The notes: generated from the letters alone by a model not told the origin. Positions 27,340-36,460 are shown, counted from the first letter of the stretch. The stretch: 64,000 bases of DNA from an uncultured Litoreibacter sp. (GCF_947487515.1 NZ_CANKWO010000002.1:496001-560000), one strand, 5' to 3'. Made by a program: numbers and translations.

Positions 27340-27804
27340 ATGTCCAAGTTTGAAGCCCGCCTTGCCGATCTAGGCGTGTCCCTGCCTGATGCTCCGGCCC
27401 CTGCCGCGAATTATGTTCCCAGCGTCATTGTCGGTGACACGGTGTATATTTCAGGTCAGATCAGCCAAAACGATGATGGTTTCATAGTTGGAAAAGTTGG
27501 AACGGACCTAAGCGTCGAAGACGGTGCAGCCGCGGCCCGCACCTGTGCGATTTCGCTTCTGGCGCAATTGAAAGCCGCCTGTGGTGGGGATTTGGACCGC
27601 CTTGTGCGCGTGGTAAAACTCACCGGTTTTGTGAACTCTACTCCGGATTTCACCGAGCAGCCGAAAGTCATCAATGGCGCGTCAGACTTCCTTGTGGAAG
27701 CGTTAGGCGATGCGGGAAAGCACGCACGCTCCGCCGTGAGCGCCGGCGCATTGCCCTTCAATGTCGCGGTTGAAATCGAGGGTATCTTCCAGATCAAGCC
27801 ATGA
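27340..27804 (+). CDS. RidA family protein
   Basis: 154-residue member of the RidA/YjgF family. The longer YjgF group is indicated by GDTVYISGQIS and RSAVSAGALPFNVAVEIEGIF, with the family arginine in HARS. Canonical RidA hydrolyses reactive enamines and imines from PLP enzymes; whether this paralogue does so is unknown. It begins 13 bases after the HlyD gene (AATGGAGAATTCAC before ATG) and overlaps the glycerophosphodiesterase gene by four bases. It therefore appears to share a transcript with the secretion genes. Confidence 0.9.
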   Translation: MSKFEARLADLGVSLPDAPAPAANYVPSVIVGDTVYISGQISQNDDGFIVGKVGTDLSVEDGAAAARTCAISLLAQLKAACGGDLDRLVRVVKLTGFVNSTPDFTEQPKVINGASDFLVEALGDAGKHARSAVSAGALPFNVAVEIEGIFQIKP

Positions 27805-28556
27805 CCCTGCCCGCTTGCTTTTTGGCCCGCCCGATTGCGCATCGCGGGTTGCACGACGCACCCCAAGGGGTGATCGAAAACTCGCCCTCGGCGTTTGAGG
27901 CCGCAATCGCTGCCGGTTACGGGATTGAGTTGGACGTGCAACTGTCCTCTGACGCTCAGGCGATGGTGTTTCACGACTACGACATGCGCCGCTTGACTGG
28001 GGAACGGGGCGCGATCCAAACCCGCACGGCACAGGTTGTGCGCGGTATGACGTTGTCCGGTAGCACCGACACGATCCTCGACTTGCCAGCCGTGTTGAAG
28101 CTGGTCGACGGACGCGTACCGCTGTTGATTGAGCTAAAGGACCAAGACGGCGCAATGGGTCCGAATGTCGGCCCGTTGGAGCAAGCGGTCGCGACCGCAT
28201 TGGAAGCCTACCAAGGCGAGGCGGCGTTGATGTCCTTCAACCCGCATTCAACAAAGCTGATGTCGACTTTGGCCCCCCAACGCGCGCGCGGGCTGGTGAC
28301 CAGCTCTTATGCCCCGAAAGACTGGGCGCCCCTATCAGCAAAGATATGCAACCATCTGCGCGACATCCCCGACTATGAAGACAGCGGGGCCAGCTTCCTG
28401 TCGCATGAGGTAGCCGATCTTGCCCGCCCCCGTGTGGCCGAGTTGAAAGCGCAGGGCGCGGATATCTTGTGCTGGACCGTAAGATCGCAGGCCGCAGCCG
28501 ATCAGGCCATGAAAATTGCGCAAAACATTACCTTTGAAGGCTTTGTCCCTGCTTGA
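27801..28556 (+). CDS. glycerophosphodiester phosphodiesterase
   Basis: 251 residues with the GDPD TIM-barrel motifs IAHRGLHD near the N-terminus, ELDVQLSSD, VFHDYDMRRLTG and the C-terminal ADILCWTVRS. It cleaves glycerophosphodiesters to glycerol-3-phosphate and an alcohol. No signal peptide is visible, so it resembles the cytosolic UgpQ type. Translation is coupled to ridA by an ATGA overlap. A 51-base gap separates it from the next gene. Confidence 0.92.
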   Translation: MTLPACFLARPIAHRGLHDAPQGVIENSPSAFEAAIAAGYGIELDVQLSSDAQAMVFHDYDMRRLTGERGAIQTRTAQVVRGMTLSGSTDTILDLPAVLKLVDGRVPLLIELKDQDGAMGPNVGPLEQAVATALEAYQGEAALMSFNPHSTKLMSTLAPQRARGLVTSSYAPKDWAPLSAKICNHLRDIPDYEDSGASFLSHEVADLARPRVAELKAQGADILCWTVRSQAAADQAMKIAQNITFEGFVPA

Positions 28557-28607
28557 CCCTGCCCCCCGAAGGCCCATCTTAGACAAAGACAAGACGGGAC
28601 CGCCATC

Positions 28608-29792
28608 ATGAGCGACGAACAGGTAGAAATCAGCGTTATTCCCAGCCTGACCCACGTCGACGCTGTGGATTGGGATGCCTGCGCCTGCCCCGAAGCCATA
28701 GACGGCAGACCCGTTGATCCATTCACCACTCACAGGTTTCTAATGGCGCTGGAACGCTCTGGTTCGGTGGGCGTGGGCACAGGCTGGCAACCGCAGTATT
28801 TGCTTGCACGGCTTAATGGCACATTGATTGGAACCGCCCCGCTGTTCGCAAAGAACCATTCGCAAGGTGAGTACATTTTCGATCACAATTGGGCGCAAGC
28901 TTTTGAGCGCGCGGGCGGTGACTACTACCCGAAGCTGCAACTCGCAGTGCCGCACACCCCTGCCACGGGACGAAGGCTTTTAGTAAAGTCGGACCACGCG
29001 GCGCTGGCCCAATCTGCGTTGGTTCAAGGGGCTGTTCAGCTTGCCTCGCAAAACCACCTGTCGTCGCTGCACATCACCTTTTGCACCGAAGCCGAGTCCG
29101 ACGCTGGCGCACAGATGGGCCTGTTACCTCGGATCAGCCAGCAGTTTCATTGGGTCTCGGACGGCTATGCAAATTTCGACGATTTCCTCGCCTCCCTATC
29201 GGCGCGCAAACGCAAAAACATTCGCCGCGAACGTGCGCAGGCTGCTCGTTTTGGCGGCAGCATTCACGCGTTAACCGGCGACCAGATCCAGCCAGAGCAT
29301 TGGGACGCCTTCTGGCGCTTCTACCAAGATACGGGCGCGCGCAAATGGGGCACTCCTTATCTGACGCGTGACTTCTTTGCCGAGGCGCAGGAAACCATGC
29401 GGGATGACATGTTGCTGCTGCTGGCGGAACGCGACGGGCACTATATCGCGGGGGCGTTGAACTTCATCGGGCGCGATACGCTTTTTGGCCGCTATTGGGG
29501 CTGTTTGGAAGACCACCCCTGCCTGCATTTTGAGCTATGTTACTACCAAGCCATCGAATGGGCGATTGCCCACGGCCTGACCCGTGTGGAGGCCGGTGCG
29601 CAAGGGGCTCATAAACTGGCGCGAGGTTACCTGCCAGTGGCCACACATTCGCTGCATTGGATCGCCGATGAAGGCTTTCGCACCGCAGTGCAGCAGTTCC
29701 TTGATGCGGAACGCAGGGCCGTCGACGAAGACATCGAGGTGCTGACCGAATACGGGCCGTTCAAACGAGGCGATAGCGCCCTAGACCCATAA
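28608..29792 (+). CDS. COG3146 FemAB-like N-acyltransferase
   Basis: 394-residue protein of the COG3146/PF04339 family, a GNAT-fold group related to FemAB-type peptidyl transferases. Recognisable parts are FDHNWAQAFERAGGDYYPKLQ, SARKRKNIRRER and the conserved FELCYYQAIEWAI and GAQGAHKLARGY near the C-terminus. Its substrate is not established. It is the last gene of the plus-strand run that starts with the type I secretion genes and is closed by a hairpin terminator. Confidence 0.85.
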   Translation: MSDEQVEISVIPSLTHVDAVDWDACACPEAIDGRPVDPFTTHRFLMALERSGSVGVGTGWQPQYLLARLNGTLIGTAPLFAKNHSQGEYIFDHNWAQAFERAGGDYYPKLQLAVPHTPATGRRLLVKSDHAALAQSALVQGAVQLASQNHLSSLHITFCTEAESDAGAQMGLLPRISQQFHWVSDGYANFDDFLASLSARKRKNIRRERAQAARFGGSIHALTGDQIQPEHWDAFWRFYQDTGARKWGTPYLTRDFFAEAQETMRDDMLLLLAERDGHYIAGALNFIGRDTLFGRYWGCLEDHPCLHFELCYYQAIEWAIAHGLTRVEAGAQGAHKLARGYLPVATHSLHWIADEGFRTAVQQFLDAERRAVDEDIEVLTEYGPFKRGDSALDP

Positions 29793-29797
29793 CAACA

Positions 29798-29830
29798 GGC
29801 CCCGCCAATTTGGCAGGGCCCCTTTGTTTT
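29798..29830 (+). terminator. terminator after the COG3146 gene
   Basis: GGCCCCGCC pairs with GGCAGGGCC (one mismatch) around an AATTT loop and is followed by CCTTTGTTTT. It lies between two convergent genes, and its T-run touches the peroxiredoxin stop codon. On the minus strand the trailing sequence is only weakly T-rich. Confidence 0.75.
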
Positions 29831-30317
29831 ACAAGCTGCCAAGCAGGGCTTCGCCACCCGATACTTCACATACGCCCGGAGCCTCTTCTTCCTGCAATAC
29901 CTTGACCACACCGTCTTCGGCATACATCGCATAGCGCTTGGACCGCGCAAGCAAGCCTGCGGGCGGGGCATCAAAATCCATGCCAATGGCTTTGGTGAAC
30001 TCGGACCCAGCATCGGCCAGCATAGAGAGGCCTGCCTCGGTGGCTCCGGTGTTCTCTCCCCAAGCCTTCATCACGAAGGGATCATTGACCGAGACGCAGA
30101 TAATTTCGTCGACCCCTTTGGCGTCAAAATCACCCTTTGTGCGTATGAAGCTTGGCACATGCGCAGAAGAGCACGTTGGGGTAAATGCGCCAGGCACGGC
30201 AAAGATCACGACCTTGCGGCCTTTGGTCAGGCTGGACAGCGAAACCGCCTCAGGCCCCTCGGCCCCAAGCCGAATAAGATTTACGTCGGGCAGTGAGTCG
30301 CCAGTAGATATCGCCAT
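29829..30317 (-). CDS. peroxiredoxin (Prx5/AhpE-like, glutaredoxin-dependent type)
   Basis: 162 residues with the peroxidatic Cys49 in FAVPGAFTPTCSSAHVPSF, the hallmark of the Prx5 group, and a second Cys150 in APGVCEV that could resolve the disulfide. It reduces hydrogen and alkyl peroxides in the cytoplasm using a thiol donor. It is divergent from a flavoprotein reductase with 78 bases between starts; a functional link is possible but not shown. Confidence 0.93.
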   Translation of the reverse strand: MAISTGDSLPDVNLIRLGAEGPEAVSLSSLTKGRKVVIFAVPGAFTPTCSSAHVPSFIRTKGDFDAKGVDEIICVSVNDPFVMKAWGENTGATEAGLSMLADAGSEFTKAIGMDFDAPPAGLLARSKRYAMYAEDGVVKVLQEEEAPGVCEVSGGEALLGSL

Positions 30318-30395
30318 GTCGTTTTCCCTGATTGAGTTATGGTTCCCGATACATATAGGTTCACTTCAAACGCTAGACCAGAAGAGGGGCCTCGG

Positions 30396-31598
30396 ATGAG
30401 CCACATAATCGTGATTGGTGCAGGACAGGCTGGATCGTCACTGACCGCCAAGTTGCGGAACTCGGGCTTTGACGGGGACATCACCCTAATCGGTGCCGAA
30501 GCCGTGCCACCCTATCAACGGCCCCCGTTGTCCAAAGCGTATCTATTGGGGGAAATGGACAAAGAACGGTTGTTCCTTCGCCCCGAGCAATTCTACACCG
30601 ACCAGAACATCACCCTGCGCCTTGGTGCGCCGGTGACAGCAATCAACGCTGCGGCCAAGACCATCAGCATTGCTGGTGAAACCGTGGCCTACGACCAACT
30701 GGCCCTGACCACCGGATCAAACCCCCGCCACCTGCCCGCAAGCATCGGTGGCGCATTGCACGGGGTTCATGTTGTGCGCAGCCTTGATGATGTGGATGCC
30801 ATGGGGGCCGACATGGCGCCTGGAAAACACGCTTTGATCGTGGGTGGTGGCTACATCGGGCTGGAGGCCGCGGCGGTGGCATCCAAAATGGGCTTGAAGG
30901 TCACGGTAATCGAAATGGCCGACCGCATCTTGCAGCGCGTCGCTGCGCCGGAAACCTCCGGCTATTTTCGTCAGCTACATGCGGACCACGGCGTCGATAT
31001 TCGTGAGGGGATTGGCCTTGATCGCCTGTTGGGCGAAAGCAATGTCACCGGCGCACGCCTCACCGACGGTAGCGAGTTGGAGGTTGATCTGGTCATCGTC
31101 GGTGTCGGCATCACGCCTGGCGACGCATTAGCAAAAGAGGCGGGCTTGACCATCAACAACGGTATCGAGACCGACGCCCAAGGCCGCACTTCTGATCCTA
31201 ATATTTGGGCCGCCGGCGATTGTGCATCCTTCCCTTGGCAAGGCGGGCGTATCCGTCTGGAGTCCGTGCAAAACGCCATCGACCAAGCCGAGCTGGTTGC
31301 CGAAAACATCATGGGGGCCAACAAGGATTACGTGCCAATGCCGTGGTTCTGGTCGGATCAATATGACGTGAAGCTGCAAATTGCGGGCCTCAACACCGGA
31401 TATGACAAAGTCGCTGTACGCCAGACCGAAGACACGGTGTCTTACTGGTATTACCAAGGCGACAAGCTACTGGCAGTTGATGCGATGAATGATCCCCGAA
31501 ACTTCATGATCGCCAAGCGCCTGATTGCAGCGGGCAAAAGCCCGTCAGCTGCTTTGGTGACCAACCCTGACACCGACATGAAAGCTCTGCTTAAGTGA
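30396..31598 (+). CDS. FAD-dependent ferredoxin/rubredoxin reductase-like oxidoreductase
   Basis: 400 residues of the FAD/NAD(P) pyridine nucleotide-disulfide family without a redox disulfide. The FAD site is IVIGAGQAGSSL at the N-terminus, the NAD site LIVGGGYIGLEAAAVASK near residue 145, and the second FAD motif IWAAGDCA near residue 270. The C-terminal reductase domain (PWFWSDQYDVKLQIAG) identifies the group that feeds electrons from NADH to ferredoxins or rubredoxins of oxygenases. I start at MSHIIVIG with GAAGAGGGG before it; the track ORF is 19 codons longer. No P450 or ferredoxin partner is adjacent. Confidence 0.9.
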   Translation: MSHIIVIGAGQAGSSLTAKLRNSGFDGDITLIGAEAVPPYQRPPLSKAYLLGEMDKERLFLRPEQFYTDQNITLRLGAPVTAINAAAKTISIAGETVAYDQLALTTGSNPRHLPASIGGALHGVHVVRSLDDVDAMGADMAPGKHALIVGGGYIGLEAAAVASKMGLKVTVIEMADRILQRVAAPETSGYFRQLHADHGVDIREGIGLDRLLGESNVTGARLTDGSELEVDLVIVGVGITPGDALAKEAGLTINNGIETDAQGRTSDPNIWAAGDCASFPWQGGRIRLESVQNAIDQAELVAENIMGANKDYVPMPWFWSDQYDVKLQIAGLNTGYDKVAVRQTEDTVSYWYYQGDKLLAVDAMNDPRNFMIAKRLIAAGKSPSAALVTNPDTDMKALLK

Positions 31599-32167
31599 GG
31601 ATCATCGGCGGCATCCATCGCTCTGTGGCCTTGACGTCTGTCGGCAAGGGCGACGAGGCGGGGCACCTGCGCCCCACGACCGACCGCATCCGCGAAAGCC
31701 TGTTCAATGTGCTGGCCGGTGGTCGCTTTGGTGACCCGTTGGAAGGGGCACGGGTGCTTGACCTGTTTGCAGGGACAGGGGCGTTGGGGCTGGAGGCCTT
31801 GTCGCGCGGCGCCAAGCAAGTGTGCTTCATCGAGAAGGGGCGCGCGGGGTATAAGATTTTGTCCAAGAACATCGCCAAACTACGCGCCGGCGAGGTGACC
31901 AATGCCTTGACGTGGGACGCCACGCGGTTGCCTGACAACCCGTATGAGCCATTTGATTTGGTGTTTCTTGACCCGCCCTACGGCAAAGAATTAGGGGCAA
32001 AGGCCTTAACCTGCGCAATGAAACAAGGGTGGATCGCAGAAAACGCGCTTGTCGTGTGGGAAGAAGAGGCGCCGCAATCCGCACCAGAGGGGTTCGATGT
32101 TCTGGAAAGCAAGAAATACGGATCAACCCATATTACGTTTCTAGAGCTCAGCGAAAACTCCGCATAA
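31595..32167 (+). CDS. rsmD: 16S rRNA (guanine(966)-N(2))-methyltransferase RsmD
   Basis: 190-residue SAM-dependent methyltransferase. Motif I is DLFAGTGALGLEALSRG near residue 50, and the catalytic motif is FLDPPYGK near residue 127. The N-terminal RIIGG and LRPTTDRIRESLFN are diagnostic of RsmD. It starts at GTG, overlapping the stop of the flavoprotein gene (GTGA), so the genes are translationally coupled although their functions seem unrelated. It converges on the TRAP binding-protein gene. Confidence 0.94.
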   Translation: MRIIGGIHRSVALTSVGKGDEAGHLRPTTDRIRESLFNVLAGGRFGDPLEGARVLDLFAGTGALGLEALSRGAKQVCFIEKGRAGYKILSKNIAKLRAGEVTNALTWDATRLPDNPYEPFDLVFLDPPYGKELGAKALTCAMKQGWIAENALVVWEEEAPQSAPEGFDVLESKKYGSTHITFLELSENSA

Positions 32168-32196
32168 AAAAGACCGCCCCAACTTGTAGGGCGGTC
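32165..32196 (-). terminator. terminator of the TRAP binding-protein gene
   Basis: A perfect 8-bp stem GACCGCCC/GGGCGGTC (32172-32179 and 32189-32196). On the minus strand it is followed by TTTTTTATG. It overlaps the rsmD stop codon; on the plus strand there is no T-run, so it acts mainly for the minus gene. Confidence 0.85.
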
Positions 32197-32221
32197 GATT
32201 GCTTTGCATCAGCTAAGGTCT

Positions 32222-33247
32222 CTACTGACCTTCGGCCACGAACGCCTTGGCGTCTTCCACCAAAGCTGCGCCAGCCAATCCTTTGTCAGTGGCCTCTGCG
32301 ATCCATTCGGCGGTGACTTCCTCGCCCAGCGCCATGATACGTGCTGTCTCATCCGCCGACAAAACACCGATCTCGTTGCCGTCAGCCGTCATCACCTGTT
32401 TGCCAACCACGTCACCCTCGTCATGGGCGCGCCCAGCCCAAGCGGATGCGAATTCGCCAGAGTTGGCATCGATCACCGCTTGCAGATCAGCAGGCATGCT
32501 GTCGTATTTGGCCTTGTTCATCGCCCAGATGAAATACAGGTTGTACAAGGCCTTGTCGCCCGCCACATCTGTATGGCTGTCGGTCAATTCGTCCAGTTTC
32601 AGGGACGGGGACATTTCCCAAGTGATCACGCCGCCATCCACAACGCCTTTGGACAGTGCTTCAGGGAAGGCGGGAACTGGCATGCCAATCGGTGTGGCGC
32701 CCAGCTTGTCCAACAGCAAAGTGGCTGCACGTGATGGGCCGCGAAGCTTCAAGCCTTCGAAGTCTTCCACGGATTTGACGGATGGGCCTTTCTTGTGCAC
32801 CAGTCCGGGGCCGTGCATGTGGGCTGCGATCACTTGCACGTCTTTGAAGTCATCCATCAGGTATTTTTGGGTAAATTTCCACGCGGCGACGGAAGCCGCC
32901 TCGCCGGATTTGGTGGTCATGAAGGGCAGCTCCATGGCCTCGGCTTCAGGGAAACGGCCAGGCTGATAGCCTGGGATCACCCAACCACCATCGACCGCGC
33001 CGTCGCGGATCAGGTCATATTGGTTGGGGGCTTTGCCGCCAAGTTGCATGAAGGGATAAAGCTCCACCTTGATGCGTCCGCCGGAATCCTTTTCGATTTT
33101 CTCGGCCCATGGCTGCATGAAATAAGTAGGGTTCGCCGACTTTGGCGAGACGAAGTGCTGGAAACGTAGTGTCACTTCTTGAGCCAAAGCGGTTGATGCG
33201 CTCGCCATTGTGAAAAGCGCAAAAGTCGTAGTCTTTAGAAAGGTCAT
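32222..33247 (-). CDS. TRAP transporter substrate-binding protein (DctP family)
   Basis: Periplasmic binding protein, 341 residues, with a signal peptide ending at STALAQ. DctP-family features include the FQHFVSPKSANPTYFMQPWAEKI opening, the carboxylate-binding LKLRGPSRAA region and PEALSKGVVDGGVITWE. The ligand is probably an organic acid but cannot be read from sequence. The ribosome site AAGGAGGT before ATG is nearly perfect, which suggests strong expression. No DctQ or DctM permease genes are in the window, so it is an orphan here. A 17-base tandem repeat lies upstream. Confidence 0.93.
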   Translation of the reverse strand: MTFLKTTTFALFTMASASTALAQEVTLRFQHFVSPKSANPTYFMQPWAEKIEKDSGGRIKVELYPFMQLGGKAPNQYDLIRDGAVDGGWVIPGYQPGRFPEAEAMELPFMTTKSGEAASVAAWKFTQKYLMDDFKDVQVIAAHMHGPGLVHKKGPSVKSVEDFEGLKLRGPSRAATLLLDKLGATPIGMPVPAFPEALSKGVVDGGVITWEMSPSLKLDELTDSHTDVAGDKALYNLYFIWAMNKAKYDSMPADLQAVIDANSGEFASAWAGRAHDEGDVVGKQVMTADGNEIGVLSADETARIMALGEEVTAEWIAEATDKGLAGAALVEDAKAFVAEGQ

Positions 33248-33284
33248 CCAAGGACCTCCTTTTAATAAGTACGGTAGTGAGGCG

Positions 33285-33318
33285 TTAACCTCTGCGTGGC
33301 TTTAACCTCATCGTGGCT
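33285..33318. repeat. 17-bp tandem repeat upstream of the TRAP gene
   Basis: Two adjacent units, TTAACCTCTGCGTGGCT and TTAACCTCATCGTGGCT, differ at two positions. They lie 38-71 bases before the start codon of the TRAP binding-protein gene, where a regulator bound to tandem sites could act. The gap to recQ contains nothing else I can name. Confidence 0.7.
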
Positions 33319-33460
33319 GGTATGTAAGTACTGCTCGGCCTAGTTGCAAGTCATTCGCAACAATGGAGCCCAAGTCGGCAAGGGAAGGGATTGTTTGCGC
33401 CTGTGAAATATGGAAGATTCATTGAAAATCGAGCAAAAGACCAAAATAGGCATGAACTTT

Positions 33461-35500
33461 ATGAATGACCCGCAAATTCTGCTGGCAGATATCTTCGGAT
33501 TCGATGAGTTCCGCACCGGTCAACGCGAAATCGTAGATGCAGTCTGCGCAGGTAAAAACACCCTTGCGATCATGCCAACTGGGGGTGGGAAATCGCTTTG
33601 TTTTCAACTCCCTGCCCTTGCGCGAGACGGGCTAACCGTCGTCATATCTCCTTTGATTGCGCTGATGCGCGATCAGGTACGGTCCCTTCGGGCAGCAGGG
33701 GTGCAAGCAGGTGCGCTGACCTCCGGCAACACCGAAGAAGAGACCGATCAAGTCTTCGAAGCCCTGCACAATAACGCGCTCAAGCTGCTCTATATCGCGC
33801 CAGAGCGCCTTGCTTCCTCTGGAACCCGCGACATGCTGAGCCGCGCCCGCTGTTCCTTGATTGCGGTGGATGAGGCGCATTGCGTCAGCCAATGGGGTCA
33901 TGACTTCCGGCCCGACTATCTGCGTATTGGCGAGTTGCGCCGCGCGCTGGATGTTCCACTGGCCGCGTTCACCGCCACCGCGGATGCTGAAACCCGCGAC
34001 GAGATCGTCACGCGGTTGTTTGACGGGCAACAACCCGAAACCTTCATGCAAGGCTTCGATCGCCCGAACCTGAATCTCGCATTCGAGGTCAAAGACGGCC
34101 CGCGTCGCCAAATTCTGGACTTCGCGAATGCCCGCAAGGGTCAGTCCGGCATCGTCTATTGCGGCACGCGTGCCAAAACCGAAACCTTGTCGCAAGCCCT
34201 GCGCGATGCGGGCCATTCCGCCTGTCACTATCACGGCGGCATGGACGCCGAGGACCGCCGCGAGGTGGAGCGGCGCTTCTCCCAAGAAGATGGCCTTGTG
34301 GTTGTGGCCACTGTGGCCTTTGGCATGGGCGTCGACAAACCTGACATTCGCTGGGTCGCCCACGCCGATCTGCCCAAATCCGTCGAAAGCTACTATCAGG
34401 AAATCGGCCGCGCTGGCCGCGATGGCACCCCTGCGGATACGCTGACACTCTATGGTCCCGACGATATTCGCTACCGCCGCCAGCAAATCGACGAAGGCCT
34501 CGCTCCCGACGATCGCAAAGCCGCCGATCATGCCCGCCTCAATGCGTTGCTTGGCTTGGCCGAAGCGTTGGAATGCCGCCGAAAACCATTGTTGGAATAC
34601 TTTGGCGACACCGACGTCACTTGCGGGAATTGCGATCTTTGCGAAAAGGCCCCCGAAACATTCGACGGCACTGTCGCTGTGCGCAAAGCTTTGTCAGCCA
34701 TCCTGCGCACCGGTGAGTATTTTGGTGCAGGACACTTGATCGACATTCTACTGGGCAATTCCACCGACAAGGTGAAAGCCCGCGGGCACGATGAATTGCC
34801 CACTTTCGGAATTGGCGGTGAATACGACAAACGGGGCTGGCAGGCTGTGTTTCGCCAAATGATGGGCCGCGACCTGATCCGCCCCGACCCAAGCCGCCAC
34901 GGCGCCTTCCGCATGACCCAAGACGCGCGGCCTATTCTGCGGGACGAGGCCACGATTACCCTGCGCAAGGATACCATCCGCAAGGGCGCGAACCGCCCCG
35001 CGGTCAAAACGCTGGTCTCGGATGAGGATGCGCCGCTGCTATCCGCCCTCAAGGCCAAGCGCCGCGCCTTCGCAGAAGCCGCCCGCGCGCCAGCTTATGT
35101 GATTTTCAACGACAAAACCCTGATCGAGATGGCCGAAACACGGCCGTCCACCTTGGATGAATTCGCCCGCATTTCCGGCGTTGGGGCCAAAAAGTTGGAA
35201 AGCTTTGGCGCGGCCTTTTTGGAAGTTATCAATGGTGCACCCTCTCCCGAGCTGCACCCAACCCGCCGCAAGCTGGCCGGTCGCGACAGCGGGGCGCTCT
35301 ATGATCAACTTCTGGAGGTCCAAGCCAATCTGTCTCGCGGCGCCGAAGGCTACGACAAACCGCTGAGCTGCTCGGCGTCTTTGATCGCCAAGGTGGCTGA
35401 GACCAAACCAAGCGACAGCAATTCCATGGCGCGCCTTCTTGGCGACCGCCGTGCTGAACGTTTTGGTGAGGCCTTTCTAAATGTGCTGAAAGCCTCTTGA
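33461..35500 (+). CDS. recQ: ATP-dependent DNA helicase RecQ
   Basis: 3'-5' helicase for recombination and fork repair, about 679 residues. Motifs are Walker A MPTGGGKSLCF near residue 42, VDEAHCVSQWGHDFRPDY, and QEIGRAGRDG (motif VI). The zinc module is CRRKPLLEYFGDTDV then CGNCDLC. A winged-helix RQC part and an HRDC domain (STLDEFARISGVGAKKLE) follow. A second, weaker HRDC-like module occupies the last 75 residues. Start choice: the ATG at 33461 has AGG about ten bases before it; earlier in-frame starts (33410, 33452) have worse spacing. Confidence 0.95.
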   Translation: MNDPQILLADIFGFDEFRTGQREIVDAVCAGKNTLAIMPTGGGKSLCFQLPALARDGLTVVISPLIALMRDQVRSLRAAGVQAGALTSGNTEEETDQVFEALHNNALKLLYIAPERLASSGTRDMLSRARCSLIAVDEAHCVSQWGHDFRPDYLRIGELRRALDVPLAAFTATADAETRDEIVTRLFDGQQPETFMQGFDRPNLNLAFEVKDGPRRQILDFANARKGQSGIVYCGTRAKTETLSQALRDAGHSACHYHGGMDAEDRREVERRFSQEDGLVVVATVAFGMGVDKPDIRWVAHADLPKSVESYYQEIGRAGRDGTPADTLTLYGPDDIRYRRQQIDEGLAPDDRKAADHARLNALLGLAEALECRRKPLLEYFGDTDVTCGNCDLCEKAPETFDGTVAVRKALSAILRTGEYFGAGHLIDILLGNSTDKVKARGHDELPTFGIGGEYDKRGWQAVFRQMMGRDLIRPDPSRHGAFRMTQDARPILRDEATITLRKDTIRKGANRPAVKTLVSDEDAPLLSALKAKRRAFAEAARAPAYVIFNDKTLIEMAETRPSTLDEFARISGVGAKKLESFGAAFLEVINGAPSPELHPTRRKLAGRDSGALYDQLLEVQANLSRGAEGYDKPLSCSASLIAKVAETKPSDSNSMARLLGDRRAERFGEAFLNVLKAS

Positions 35501-35545
35501 GGCCACGGCGCAGGCGGCTACATTGAACGTCAAAGGAGCCCCCCT

Positions 35546-36340
35546 ATGCTGACCGTAATTTCGCCCGCCAAGAAACTGGATATGACCGCCGTGAACGTCA
35601 CTCCGACCCTGCCGGAGTTTCAGGCTGATGCGAACATATTGGCAAAGGTGGCGCGTGACCTGTCAGTGGATGACTTGCGCAAGCTGATGCATATCTCCGA
35701 GAACCTCGCGACCCTGAACCGCGACCGCTTTCACGCGTTTCAGGACGCCAGCACCCCCGAGAACGCCAAAGCCGCAATGTATATCTTCGCAGGTGACACC
35801 TACACGGGTCTGGAGGCCAAGAGCCTTGACGCAGACGAGGTAACCTTCGCCCAAGATCACTTGCGCATTTTGTCGGGGCTTTACGGGCTTCTCAAACCAC
35901 TCGACGCGATCCAAGCTTACAGGCTGGAGATGGGCAGCCGGCTGAAAACTGCACGCGGCAAATCTTTGTATGACTATTGGGGCAGTACCATCAGCGAGGC
36001 GCTGAATGCGCAGGCCAAAGACCAGCAAACCGACACGCTCGTCAATTGTGCCAGTCAGGAGTATTTTGGCGCGGTGAAGCCCGACGCATTGACCCTCAAT
36101 GTGGTCACTCCGCAGTTCTACGAGGACAAGCCAACCGGCCCCAAGATTGTCAGCTTCTACGCCAAGCAAGCGCGCGGGGCGATGGCGCGCTTTATCATTC
36201 AAAACCGCCTGACCAAACCCGATCAGATCCGCGATTTCGACACCGGCGGCTATGCGTATCAAGCCGAACAATCGACACCAAACCGTCCTGTTTTCTTGCG
36301 CACAGAAGCTGCTTTTGAGGCCTTGAAGAAGGCATCTTAA
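35546..36340 (+). CDS. yaaA: peroxide stress protein YaaA
   Basis: 264 residues of the YaaA/DUF328 family. The N-terminus MLTVISPAKKLDM, the segment FAQDHLRILSGLYGLLKPLD and RGAMARFIIQNRLTKPD are characteristic. In Escherichia coli YaaA lowers free iron and so limits Fenton damage after peroxide; the same role is assumed. The ribosome site is AAAGGAG. It follows recQ by 45 bases and may be cotranscribed with it. Confidence 0.94.
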   Translation: MLTVISPAKKLDMTAVNVTPTLPEFQADANILAKVARDLSVDDLRKLMHISENLATLNRDRFHAFQDASTPENAKAAMYIFAGDTYTGLEAKSLDADEVTFAQDHLRILSGLYGLLKPLDAIQAYRLEMGSRLKTARGKSLYDYWGSTISEALNAQAKDQQTDTLVNCASQEYFGAVKPDALTLNVVTPQFYEDKPTGPKIVSFYAKQARGAMARFIIQNRLTKPDQIRDFDTGGYAYQAEQSTPNRPVFLRTEAAFEALKKAS

Positions 36341-36460
36341 CGCCGGCTTTTGCCAAGCGCGTAGAATCCGCTTAATCTGCCCTCAGCCCTTACAAATCCC
36401 GCGCACCATTCACAGGTACATAGACGGGAAACGAAGCAATCGGGGGCAGAGGACAAGACG

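Noticed and set aside
33632-34531. Minus-strand ORF of 299 codons inside recQ
   Set aside because: Shadow of recQ; GC-rich third positions of the real gene keep this frame open by chance.
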